Source: Collybiopsis luxurians FD-317 M1 | Lineage: Eukaryota; Basidiomycota; Agaricomycetes; Agaricales; Omphalotaceae | Reading direction: 5' to 3' | Length of the DNA stretch: 59,004 nucleotides | Assembly (NCBI GenBank): GCA_000827265.1 | Contig: KN834801.1 | Span: 263,684 to 322,687 of the forward strand | Shown here: positions 11,490-22,679 of the stretch, piece by piece | Position numbering within the stretch: position 1 is the first letter of the stretch | Layout: every line of letters starts with the position of its first letter | Program-made: the position numbers and the translations under genes | The notes under the pieces: model-generated | Database searches by the model: none | Told to the model about the DNA's origin: nothing | The model's input: only the letters and a program-made list of their open reading frames with translations

Positions 11490-13798
11490 ATGGAAATGGA
11501 AGTTAATGATGCCGCTGGGTCTTCAAGTTTGACTGCTAGCAGTTCCAGTCACTTGTTGTCAGTGGGTTCAAATTATAACACTGCAACAGAGTATCCGCCA
11601 AACATGTACCCTCCTGGTTCATCTCAATCTTATCCTCCGCCTCCAGCAACTCCACTGAAATGAAGACATGATAAAATCAGCAAAGTTGACATTACCCCCA
11701 AGGCCAATCACATCGCACAACCTCCAACAGTAAGTAGAAGGTATCCTGCAAATGGAATTACATACTGAGGTTGTGGGAGCATAGACTCCCCTTCCAAATG
11801 TTCCCATCTTTGAGTCGAGACAAGTTGGAACCGGTGGAGATTATACAATGCAGCAGGGTCAACCGAGTACTGTGCAATATAGGGTGTGTGATTTGATATG
11901 ACTGATTATACAAGCAGTAGCTGAGCTTGTAACCATGTCATAGGTTCCAATCCATACTCCTTCTCAAGCCGGAGGAAGTTGTACAGTGCAGCAGAGTAGA
12001 ACTGATACAGAGCAGCATGGAGCTGGGACAGTATGTGACTTTTTGTATATAGATCTGAAAGCACTGAGTCCATCCTCATATTATAGATCCCAGATCCTGG
12101 TTCAGACCAAAGTGGAGGCGCTGGAGGCCCGGCACAGCAAGGTAGACCCACTGGGCAGCAGGGAGCTGTTGAGATGGTATGTGATGACTTGTAACTGAAT
12201 CTATAAGCTTACTGGTCTCTGTAGTTAGCGAATCTCCTTGTGAATCAAAATAATATGCTGGAGCAGTTTTTTAACAATTTTTCGAATAACCAACAACTGG
12301 CTTATAAGCAGCAGAATGAAAAACTGGATTAAATTGTTGTGCAAACCCAAGATTCCATAAAACAAAACACAGATGTCATGGAGCGGCTTACTCTAACCAT
12401 TGATAGGTCTTTTTTGAACAACAAACGTAAAGGCAAGGTGGTTGGAGGCGATGAACCAGACACAAGACCTCAAGAGCCGGATAATCGCAAGCATAAAGGA
12501 AAAGAGCCAGCAAACTTTGGAGAAGATGCAAGTCGCAGCCAGACTGCCATGGATGTTGATCCCACTGGTAATGGAGCGGAAGGCGACAATGAGAGTGAGT
12601 TAGATTTCTCCTTGCCCCTACTTCTCACAAGAAATGAATATAATAAAGGGGACGATGAACCCAATCTCAGCTCTGGAATTGACCCCAAAAACTTGAAATC
12701 TCATGCCGTGAAGCACAAGAGGCGTCAAGAAAATGACTGGCAGGTATGTATTCAGCTCATGGACATGTAGGACCATGCAATAACTTAAATTTAGCAATTT
12801 ATTCGACAATCCCTGGAGACACTCATGGGAGGCAAGGACGTGGATCCTCTTGAAGATAAGGTTACTCCTGAGGAGGTTAAGGAATTTGCATCCAGATACT
12901 CCAAGAACCGTACTGAGCGACCATGCAAAATAGAGGATTTCCGAATCTTTCTTGCAGGAGGGCCAAAATCAGCATGGAATCTCGGTGCAGCCAATGTCTT
13001 TGCTGACTATCTGGAGCAGAGTGGTGCCTTCAAGGAGTTCACCCTGGAAACATGCAATCAGGTTACCCAATCTTTTCTAGTATGCGTGAAAACCCTCCAG
13101 AGCAAATACCTCAAAAAATCAAATACAGTTGATTTAAAGGAGATTCAAAAATTACTCTATAGGAAGTATCAACGGAAGTGAACTGTAAGATCTTAGTCTT
13201 TTTCCTTGAAATGTAGCTAATTTTTTCCCCCTTCTCAAAAGCTCTTTCACCAACGGCGAGAGATAATCAGTACCTTCCCTTCTTTTAAACCATTTTTGAT
13301 CTAGTTTGATCAGCTGGGAGTGGATGGTATGTCCAGCGATGAAGAGGACTTTGATGTCCCACCTATGATGCCAACTAGCATACAATTCAAGGTAGCAAAG
13401 CCTGTCTGGCGAAGCGACGAGCTTGGGAACTTCCTTCAAAAGCTCGACGGTTGCCATATTGAGAGTAGAATACGCAGGGATAATCTACTAGGGCCAAGTT
13501 TTGGATGAGGAGCTCCTCCTCGACTTTGAGTCTACACAGATAAATGGAGCACCAGCGAGCAATTTATTCTACAATTACCGCTGAATTTTTATAACAGGTC
13601 ATGGCTCGAGGAAAAGGAGTCAGGATGGAGTAAAGGGGGGAAAGGTCTGGTAAATGAGCTCATTTGTCTGAGAGCCAATTTTGCATTGACATTTCCCAAG
13701 GAACTTGCATCGTAAGTTCTCATACCTGGTTGCGGCCAATGGCTAATTATTTCCTGATATATTCATGTAGTGCAATGCAGGCATGGGGTATCCTGTAA
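11490..13798 (+). pseudogene. Gln-rich gene of unknown function with five in-frame stops
   Basis: The ATG at 11490 begins a Ser/Pro-rich segment, followed by Gln/Gly-rich exons joined by GTGTGT, GTATGT and GTATGT donors. A coiled-coil-like stretch (NLLVNQNNMLEQFFNNFSNN) and a basic/acidic segment follow. A conserved-looking core comes next (EEVKEFASRYSKNRTERPCK, AWNLGAANVFADYLEQSGAF) and then MSSDEEDFDVPPMMPTSIQF. The frame ends at TAA 13796-13798. In-frame stops fall at 12330-12332 (TAA), 13179-13181 (TGA), 13302-13304 (TAG), 13506-13508 (TGA) and 13527-13529 (TGA). Each is flanked by good sequence in the same frame, and each is one C-to-T step from CAA, CGA or CAG. The last exon joins through GTAAGT...TGTAG. 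The junctions between 11660 and 11830 are unclear. Family unknown. Confidence 0.55.
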
Positions 13799-13879
13799 TG
13801 AGTAAACAGCTGGGTATCATGTACTTTCCTTTTTTTCAATATGCAATGTACAATTTGACTCTGGTATGTGCTGCCTGAA

Positions 13880-14300
13880 TCAAATTTGAACTTCACTCGT
13901 CGACAAGCCACTCATTCGGGAAGGTAATTAGGCTCGCATTAATGAAGTACCAGCTGCAGCCCTTCGATATGTTATCAGAAACCAGTTTTAATGCCTGAAG
14001 CCATGAGGAAATGCATCTCCACATGTACATGAAAATTGCCCGTGCGCTGATATCTGTAGATGTCCATTGGGTTCTAGAAAGTGTTACATACATTATATCC
14101 TGGCTTGCATGAATGCACGAATTGATCTTACCTGCAGCATTCGTATCTATCGCATGCTTTTCCATTGCGATTGATTTCATGTGCTCCATTGGGACTGATT
14201 TCTGGGTCAGAAACATCATTTGTAGATGCTCATGCATCGTGGGCTATTATTCTTGCAGAGAGATCCTACCTGACTGCGACACTCGAATGAATGACATATA
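13880..14300 (-). other. Possible short multi-exon minus-strand gene
   Basis: Two plausible minus-strand introns (GTAGGA...CCCAG and GTAAGA...TCTAG) frame short exons. In one frame the last exon reads HGQFSCTCGDAFPHGFRH, a C-x-C...H-x4-H spacing that could bind zinc. Alternative frames are equally open, so I do not call a gene. Confidence 0.2.
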
Positions 14301-14434
14301 CACTGCGGCTGACGGTGGCCGCCATCAAATGCTTGAGTCGGCCATGAGCTGTGCGACCAGCAATTGTATTTTGAGAATTGCCACGCAAGTCACAAGGTCA
14401 CAATGGCAAAATTGATTATATATAGATAGATAGG

Positions 14435-14931
14435 AATACAGTTCTTCGGTTCACATCGTGTCCTCGCATCATGCTGGAATCAAATTCTCTCATTCTTCTG
14501 GCTCTGAACTTCCTTGGGCAAACTGACCCTAATAGCCTTGCTCCTTCGCACGGTTTCTCCAATTCTCAAAGACTCCACCTTCAACAATTCCTCTCGGGCA
14601 TACCAATTGTAGCATATCCCCCACACAGAAAAGCTCTTCCCTTTGTTGTAACCAAATTAAGCACTGCTGGTGCCAGTGATCTCCATTTTCATATGCCTGG
14701 AAGATCTCCCACCCTCGCTGACCTTTACCGGGAGCAGGTGGGTTGTGAACTCGAGTACCCGGATCTCATTTGTATCAGGGCAAGTGTCTCATGTAATCCC
14801 CTACTTCCTCGCATCTCACATATCTTTTCTAGATGAATGAAAACACTTTCATACCGATGGAAATCTGCTTCGTCCCTTCCAAACTGAGTAAAATGAGAAT
14901 AGACGCAGTGGGTCTACATTCTACACTTTGA
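14435..14931 (+). pseudogene. Argonaute PAZ-domain fragment
   Basis: The frame from about 14435 reads through LHLQQFLSGIPIVAYPPHRK, SDLHFHMPGRSPTLADLYRE and CELEYPDLICIR. After an intron it continues NENTFIPMEICFVP. This order matches the PAZ domain of fungal Argonautes: a flexible 'flrgl.v' start, 'tVadYf', 'l.yPdlPcl' and the closing 'flP.E.C.i'. The intron is 14780-14832 with a GC-AG boundary (GCAAGT...TCTAG). Splicing there keeps phase exactly. The frame ends at TGA 14929-14931. No N-terminal, MID or Piwi parts are visible on either side, so this is an isolated fragment of a guide-strand 3'-end binding domain. It is probably a relic, although the fragment itself has no internal stop. Confidence 0.65.
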
Positions 14932-15064
14932 AACGTTACTCAATCTATCTTATTTCAGCCTTCTTCTCTTCACAAAGAGAATTTACCGCTGATTTGTCCC
15001 TCTTTTATGTCTGTTGAACCTAGTATGGATAACAAGAAGGGTAAATTGTAGACGGGAGACGATG

Positions 15065-15208
15065 GACTTAGCATGTTCACTACATATAACCGATAGAATA
15101 CATATTATCTTGACAACTTATTCTCGAAGAACTGAAGACTTAGCATGTTCACTACATATAACCAATAGAACACATATTATTTTTACAACTGATTCTTGAA
15201 GAACTGAA
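15065..15208. repeat. 72-base tandem duplication
   Basis: Two adjacent 72-base copies (15065-15136 and 15137-15208) both begin GACTTAGCATG and end GAACTGAA. They differ at a handful of positions. They lie directly downstream of the JmjC relic's stop codon. Confidence 0.85.
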
Positions 15209-15221
15209 GGTCCTAAATAAG

Positions 15222-18200
15222 CTACAAAGCGAGCCTACCATCTTGAGCCATTTCCTCGACAGCTATGAAAACTTGCTCTCCCAGCATAAAAGGTTCCCCT
15301 GGATCATTATATTTGCATCCGGCTAAGAGATCATTCAAGTGTTGAATTATGGCCTGTTTTTCTGTGTTCACTTTTGCACTTGGTCGAAGATCATCTGCAA
15401 TAAGTGTTGGGGCATCAAGGCAGAGATGAGCGATGAGCAATGCAATATTCTTGGCCTTTCTGTCAAAGTCATTTCCTCGACATTTGGACTGGCCCTGTGC
15501 CAAGTACTCGTGCTCAGCAAGAACCATTTTGCATAGAGCCGCCACCACATGCACATAGAAGACTGGAGGGAGACACAATTAGATACATTATGACAACCCT
15601 GAAATGATGTACCTCTATCACTGAAATTTGGTAGATGAATCATCATAGCATTGAGGGTCTGTTGAACTCGGATCTGTCGCTGATTAGTAATGCTGTCCAA
15701 TGCAAGATGTTGGATTCTGCGAGTCCATTCTGTCAAATGCATGGTGTTGTAGTTGTAATAGTGTGACCTGAAGGACATATTAGCTGCGGGGGTATACACG
15801 AGATGTACCACACCAGGCGGCTGGAAACTGTGAATTCATGAGCAAATTAAGTGACATTCAAAGGTTTGCAATCACTGACAACATGTCCCCAGGACATAGG
15901 TACATAATCTCAATCAAGCTTTCTCCCCAGGAGCTCTCGTCAAATCTACTGCCCATTTCCTCTTCGATGTTCTCATAAAGGCAGATGCGTGTCAGCAGCT
16001 TAGCAAGCTCTTCAGGCGAGTGATTAAGAAAGGAAGGGTCCTTGAAGCTCATGACACCCCACATCTTGGGTCAAGGGTCGTTTCGATCACCTAACACCTG
16101 TCCTGCTACATTGTAACCTTCTGCATCTTGATGACTGTGGGTTACGACGCCAGCATGGTGCAGGAGTCCCCAGGTATGTGCAAGAAAATTCTGTGGATGT
16201 ACTGGCATATTTCTGACTTGTGATCCTTTGAAGCTGCTGTCCGACTGGAGCTCGCTCAAAGCTGCCGCGCTATCGCTAAGCTCCCTACTGTGCAATGAGA
16301 CAAGAATATTATGAGGGAGAAATCACTTACTCATATGGCTCAGGAAGGGCCAATTTCTTAATTGGAAGGTCGAGTATCACTCCAACAGTATCCGGGTCGT
16401 ATATCTTCGCAGCAAATTGGGGGACAGTAGTCAGTGTGTGCAGGTTTGGATCATTAGCTACACGCTTCTTAAGATCTAGTAAAAGTCAGATTTTATAGCT
16501 TCATGGGAGCTTGATGGAAAATTCATACTGTGATATTGGAGTGTCAAGCTACCAGTTCCTAATCCAAACCGATATTTCAGATCGTGATATGAGGCAAAAT
16601 TTTGACCTTTATCTGGCACAGCTCCCGGAATGACAACCACAAAACCCTGCACATTCAGGCTCCGAATCTTTTCAATGAGCATCCCAGGTTCTTCGTAAGC
16701 CGAAGAGTCGAGATATTTTACCATCGAACGCTCGTCAGGCACTGCATTTCTTGGGTCAGCCATCCATCTTATGTGCTGGGTGTCCTATATGAGTAGTGAG
16801 AACTTGAGAGATCTACGGTAGCGATTCATGTACAGCCTCTAAGATGTTCTGGCCATTTTCAATTAACGTTGGCAGTACTGTTTCCCATCCAGATGGCCAA
16901 ACAATTGTCTCTGCTTGTGCATGTACCTGCTTCCCAACCACATCCGACAGGAGATCTACTGGTGGAAGTTTTGGAGGAGGGATACTTGTGGAAGCAGTTG
17001 CTGGGGATTTGGGTCTAGGCAATGGAGGGGGTGATCTAGGAATAGGCGATGGAGGTGGTGACTCAGGTGAGGGAGATGGCAATAGTGGTGACAATTGTCG
17101 GTCCGAAGCTGCATCTCCAGGGTCCAGTGGGGCAGATGGTGGACACGTCACATCGGAGGTAGATGGCGTTTGCTCATATTCTGTTGGATTTCCATCAGAC
17201 ATCACAAAGTCCCCACCTGGTGAAGGAGTTACAACTGAAGAATGCGTTACAGTGGACGGTCATGATAATGGTGACTGCAGTCGATCCGAGGCTGTATCTC
17301 CAGTGTCCAGTAGACAGGAAATCGATGGTTGAGAAGGACAGGTTACGTTGACTCCTGAGGTAAAAGTGGAATGCCCGATTAGTGGCATTTGGCAGTAGTC
17401 TATTGTATTTTCATCAGCAGATACAGTTGAAGAGTGTGGTTGGGGAGATGATCGGGTCAAAGCCAAATTTTGGTTGTTGCCCGGGGCAGATGAAATAGAC
17501 AGCGGACAAGAAACCCTATAAACAAGTTCTCCTTCTCCATTTCCAGTCAGATTGAAAGTAGAAGCTGGTCTGACTAATGTCTCTGGGTGCGAATCGGGAC
17601 TGACTTCATGCATTGGTATTCGCTGGAGGTCTGACGCGACTGGCACGCCCACTGTGTTCAACAGGATCAGGGAAGCCGCTGCTTCTTCGCAACAAGACTG
17701 CCCATTCTCCACAGGTAAAGGATTTGACCCTTCTGGATGCCGAGATAGAGTGGCGTCGGTATCGTCAGAGTCTGAGATGGGAGGAAAGATATTCAGAAGT
17801 TTGCTGTTCTCATATGGCTGACTAGGAGACAGCTGTCCAGAATCGGAACTGGAGGGCAAAGTACTCATGAAGATGCTTGGCTCATCCCGTGAGGTACCAA
17901 AAAGATCCTGACAAGGAATGGATCGTCATTTGTGGGCATCCACAGGACCTGATTCATGGGAGAATGGGGCACCGACGCATTCATTACCTTGCAGCTGACT
18001 TCTTTCTTCAACATCCTGTTGCTCTTCTGGCCTCTCCTTCTGCTTCAGCCTAAAAGGAACTGTCAATCATTGGACAGAAAAGATGTAGGTGCTGAACAAC
18101 CCCTACTTCTGATTTCGGTCATTTTGATGAACCTTATCCAGATTCTTGGATCTAACATGAACTCAGTATAATGAGAATAATTTCGAATACAAAAACTTAC

Positions 18201-18364
18201 TTGTATCTTGCCTGAGCAGCACGATTCTGTGCGCAACACTTAGCCAAGTAAGTGGGGCTGTTACTATGAGCTTGGGCATGATAAAGTGAACATAGCATGT
18301 ACTCTTTTCTTTGTTCACATTGCTGTTCCCGTTGGCGAGCTAGTTGTTCCTCAGTTTTTGGCAT
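15222..18364 (-). pseudogene. JmjC-domain oxygenase-like gene, decayed
   Basis: The ATG at 18364 starts MPKTEEQLARQREQQCEQRK, a charged helix. A GTAAGT...TTTTAG intron joins it to LKQKERPEEQQDVEERSQLQ. A long Ser/Pro-rich tail follows (17868-16813). The JmjC-like core contains LNVQGFVVVIPG, then HTWGLLHHAGVVTHSHQDAE, whose H-Q-D is the Fe(II)-binding His-x-Asp. CPGDMFFQPPGVVHLVYTP supplies the distal His. The spliced C-terminus (YNYNTMHLTEWTRRI and on to 15222) is open, with canonical GTACAT...CCAG and GTCAGT...CACAG introns. In-frame TGAs at 17260-17262 and 16071-16073 break it. A phase conflict near 16810 is unresolved. The family oxidises methyl groups on histones or other targets; the specific substrate is not inferable. 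Confidence 0.65.
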
Positions 18365-18640
18365 GAAAAGTTAAGATGAGAAGTTTAGCACCCATACATG
18401 CCAGTCATAATCACAAGATCTAGAGCTGCTCATCTGGCGCTGAGAATCTAGATTTGTCACTGAGCAGCCAACACAATGTTCAGGCTGTTTGCTTATCCCT
18501 TTGTGGAGCCTATACTCAATCATCGTTCTTGTATCAGCATGAAAATAGGTAGTCCTTGAAAACTGTTTTGAGGTATTTCATGGCAAGGGATTCATAGACA
18601 TGATAATTGATTCTGAATGTCTGTACATACATAAGCTCAG

Positions 18641-19447
18641 CTACGTAGTGAGGTAACGTTTCCAAGCGTAGGCAGTTAGATATATAACTGCAATTACTTC
18701 CCCTGTGATCGATACCAACCACCATAGAATAAAGCTGCTAATCAGAGTGCCCAGGAGAATAGTGCCTTCTACAACCAAGGGTGATAGTTGCAACTGTAAG
18801 GGAGAATTCAGCAAATGGGACAGAAAGTCAGAATCATCAAGCTCACTTCATCGGTGTGGACATGCTTAGTTCCAACATATTGCAATAAAATAAAAACGGC
18901 GATACTGGGTGCAAAGAAGCCTACAGTGTTATTGGTAGGTTGGCTCGAAAACATGGCCCAGAAATTCCAAGCAAATCTAATCCAAATCACAATGTAGCTA
19001 CCCATTCTGATGAAGAAAACCCCTCAATGGAGCTGAAGGGAATTCACCTGATATGAGGCTCAATTATGAAACAATAGACTAGGAGAAATAAAGCTTACGA
19101 AGCGCTGAGGACTGGACATGCTGTTCGGTTCTTCTGAGCGTGTTTCAGTTTGCGGGAAGATCTTCTCTGCGCCATCTAAGATGACCTGTAAAATTCTGTC
19201 CAGCGCTTCGGACCTCTCTTTGAGTTCTCTCAAAGGGATGTAGAAATCTCGGAACTCAAAGGTGTGTCTTGCCTCTTGATTGACTTCTGGAGGATCAATG
19301 GGGGAGTTGGGGGGGTTGGGAGGACCTAGATTTGGAGGCGATACATCTGTCTAGCAGCTTGAGGTCATGTATTTTTCTAGGTGCACAAGAACTGGAGACT
19401 GTACGTACCTGGTTAGAAAGTGAATCGCATTCATTATAGTCGGTCAT
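18641..19447 (-). CDS. Predicted membrane protein, multi-exon
   Basis: The ATG at 19447 begins MTDYNECDSLSNQ (exon 19447-19409). A GTACGT...GCTAG intron leads to exon 19350-19099. That exon has a Pro/Asn-rich linker and a charged helix (DFYIPLRELKERSEALDRIL, then AEKIFPQTETRSEEP). Three further exons carry two strongly hydrophobic segments, FFAPSIAVFILLQYVGT and VVEGTILLGTLISSFILWWL. A third region, VIAVIYLTAYAWKRYL, precedes the TAG at 18641-18643. The later introns (GTAGCT...TTAG, GTGAGC...ACAG) keep phase. Between exons 2 and 3 I find a one-base phase conflict, so there is either a misplaced junction or a frameshift. Function unknown. It lies between the JmjC and WD40 relics on the same strand. 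Confidence 0.45.
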
Positions 19448-19830
19448 CCTCTGCAGTTGTATCGAAAGTGTGACCTTTTAATCTTGCAAGATAAGGTGTA
19501 GCCTCGTGTTGACCATGCACAATTGATTCACCACATAACTCATTCAAAATAAGTAAGTGACCTCATGCAGGAGGCCTTACAAATCTACTTACAAATTGGT
19601 ATAGAATCTCGTAGGCAATGTAAGTATGTATTAACAAGGATATCGTCATATCATCATCTACCTGCATGAATGAAAACCAGCTAGATCACATAGGAATATC
19701 AGAAGAAAGTGAATCGCCGTTTCTCTTTCCCATAAAATTTGATTGCCATTAACTTTACATCTTCTGGGAGGTTCCGAACTGTGAAAAATGTCTCCTATGT
19801 GTGAGTGAGAGAAACGAGAGAAACTCTTAC

Positions 19831-21548
19831 CTAGAACAATCGGCCCAGCACTGCCATTATACCCTCAGAGCATGTGGCTGATTGGGAAGAAGAGGGTGAG
19901 GCAGAAGTTGCATCAATCTGTATGGTCCCATGGTGTAGGTCATCATTAGGCAATTGATGAGGCATATGCATGACAACTGAGTCAGGTTTGGAGACACTAG
20001 GGCGATTGTTCCCTCCATATATCAGATACAGCCGAATAGAAGAAGGCATGGCTAAGTGATCTACAGAGTCCGGGTAATGATATTCCACAAATGCCGATAC
20101 AACAAGAACTGCACCCGCTAGGGTGAGAATATTACGCACAAGGCAGATCGAGATAGTAGCCTGATGTATTGCATGAGTATTGAAGCAAAGAATGAAATGA
20201 CAACCTTTACCAACTGAGCTGCAGCATGAGTCCAAACCATGGAGCCAGCAGCTGTTTCTGTTGGATTCCTTCCGGATGCATGCTGAATCCAAAGATGTAT
20301 CTGAGTCCGCTTGGCACAATTTCCATCGCCGGTGGCAATAATCTGGGAATTCCCAACCATATGCATGTAGGCCTGAAAGATTGAAGTGAGATGGCTATCT
20401 ACGCTTTACGATGTGGACTCACTAATGCAGTGATCCATGTATGATCTATATTATCTGTTAAAATAACATAGATTCCATAAATTTCAAGTCATATACTGTT
20501 ACCGTGCTTCAAAACTTGCTGTCTTTGTCCTTCCTTTGTATCAAAGATGATTGCATACCCTTTTGCAGTAGCCATAAGTACCGCTCTACCCTTGTTTATG
20601 AAAATAACCAGCAAGGGAATATTGGATTCACGACTTTGGACTTTGAAAGTTGTACTAATCTTTTTAAATTTTCCAGTTGTAATCTTAAGCCAGTCAAGCC
20701 CACTGCAGATGTTGGTGGAGGTGATACCAGTATGGTCAGGCGATATTGTGAAAAAGCCACTATAGGAACAGTGTTAGTTCGCAGCTATGGTAATGATGAA
20801 GTAGATACATTTTTTCAGCTGGTCCCCAAGCTTGCACTCTGCTCCTGGTGTTGAGATTGTAAGACCTATCCATGTTAGAACCTCCCTCTTGCATCAATCA
20901 GCAACCTACCAAAACCCATGGTGGAGGTAACCAATAATACAAGAATTACCGTTGTCAATGTAGTATGCCCCCGTGGCAATCAGTTCAGGCTTGTCATCAT
21001 TGTCAGTATAACCAAAGGACGGTCGGGGAATCTGATCCTGGTAATACCATGACCCTGATCCTGCAGATGTTAATATGAAGGTTTATAGCAGAGAAAGTGT
21101 TCATACCGGTCCTTGCTATAATTGCTACTTCTCCACCTGTGCACACAAGGACTTGAGCATCGGTGGGGCTGAATTAAATGCAGAAGATGGGCCCAGAAAA
21201 TTCATGAATTACTTCTCTTCGAGGACTGATAAGCCAGCGCTGCAGTTGAATCAGCTTCAATATTCAATAGTAAATAATCAAGGGATTTACTCCAATGGGG
21301 GAGTATGCGACTAATTCTCCTTCCAAAGACCCAATAAAGAGGTCCTGAGTCCGCCACTGGACTGCGGTAAGCTTGCTAAGTTCTCGATGTTGCCATACCA
21401 GGGTACATTTTCGCATTATGCCAAACACTCGAACAAGCTGGTCGTCACCCACACTTGCTAGATATTTACCATCAGAAGAAAACGCGAGGGCATTGACAGA
21501 TTCATATGGAGAATCGACTGTAGTCCACAGGGTATATGAGGTATTCAT
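19831..21548 (-). pseudogene. WD40-repeat protein with C-terminal hydrophobic segment
   Basis: The ATG at 21548 opens MNTSYTLWTTVDSPYESVNA, then LAFSSDGKYLASVGDDQLVR, a textbook WD40 blade. Further blades on spliced exons include FSPTDAQVLVCTGGEVAII, ELIATGAYYIDNGNSCIIGY, SNIPLLVIFINKGRAVLMAT and GNSQIIATGDGNCAKRTQIH. The last blade is followed by a hydrophobic stretch (VRNILTLAGAVLVVSAFV) that may be a C-terminal membrane anchor. The architecture matches a basidiomycete WD40 family I recall. A TAA at 21174-21176 interrupts the second blade in frame. Other junctions such as GTAGGT...GATAG keep phase. The protein would be a propeller scaffold, and its binding partner cannot be inferred. Confidence 0.6.
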
Positions 21549-22679
21549 AGTCAAGAGGTATGCTAAATCCCACAACATGGCATTCTTTTTAAACCAAATC
21601 GGATCAGATAGTTTCCATCGGCCCGATGCTACCCAAAATACACATACAGCTGATCGTAAGTACTATCGTGTAAAACATAGCTTCATCATCCACTCAGAAA
21701 TCATCTCCAATTAAATCCTTCACTGCGTCCATTTCATCTTGTTCGTAAAGCTTTCCATCCAAACTATTCTTTTCTCATCTAAACTTTGCCAAGTGTCCCT
21801 GGTAATACACTGCTTGCTGAAGGTGAGCATGGGTGAGCCGCTCATGAGCAAGAATCTCAGAATCGAGATCAACAGCCCACATGGATTGGGTTAAAACTTT
21901 CTCTTGCCTATTGAGACTCGCCTCACGCTTAGCAAATTGCCTGGCGGGAATAAGAATCTGTATAAAAAAAGGTCAGCAAACGTACACCATTTTCAGACAG
22001 AGATCCCACAATGCCAATCAAGAGAATGACTGCAAGAGCAGCAATTGAAGTGGTTCCGATTTCCTTAAAACCCTCCAAGTGACCACATTTGTTTTCCACG
22101 ACCCGCTCAATGATGCCTCTAATTTTGAGAGGAGAGAAGGCTGAACTCTCAAGCTTGGAGAGGAAAGCAGTGTAAGCTTTGGAGATTTTCTGAGTAGGGA
22201 GAGACATCAAATTTGTCACCAATTGCATGCTGACGTATATAATGCTAGGTCACAGATCCCAGGCACTGATCACCCAATCAATTAATGAATAGGTGGCTGT
22301 GTGTCTAGCTTCAATAGAAGCTTTTATGTAGTTACCCATAAGCGTCCACATATAGACCACTTTGGCCCTGCAATGCCCCCCATCAAAATTGCAGTAATGA
22401 AGAAGATTGCAGCGAAAGATTTAGTGTAACCAGTAAGGGTTTGAAACTGGTAAGGTCTGAAGTTTTCCAGGCATGCATTTACCGCATGTCGAAGCTTCTT
22501 GCAGTGGCAATATGTCGGCAGCAACATGTGAACGGAACTCTGTTTAATTCTCACTAGGCAATCCTATTGACATTCTGTTCGTCTAATAATAATTTGACCC
22601 CTAGATAACCCAGCAAAAATTGTAGTGAAAATTCTTTTAAATGGGCCTTGTGTTTATTCCAATCTAGTAAATCTTCCAT
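21549..22679 (-). other. Degenerate minus-strand ORFs with hydrophobic segments
   Basis: The ATG at 22679 opens MEDLLDWNKHKAHLKEFSLQ and runs to a TAG after NVNRIA. Further open stretches (22554-22324 and 22228-21929) each contain one hydrophobic segment, for example SIAALAVILLIGIVGSLSEN. I could not connect them with consistent phase. They may be exons of a decayed membrane protein. I do not recognise it. Confidence 0.25.

Noticed and set aside
15065..15208. CRISPR-like array
   Set aside because: There are only two directly adjacent copies without spacers, in a eukaryotic genome. It is a simple tandem duplication.
16844..17332. Gly/Asp-rich plus-strand ORF of 162 codons
   Set aside because: It is the antisense shadow of the Ser/Pro-rich tail of the minus-strand JmjC gene.
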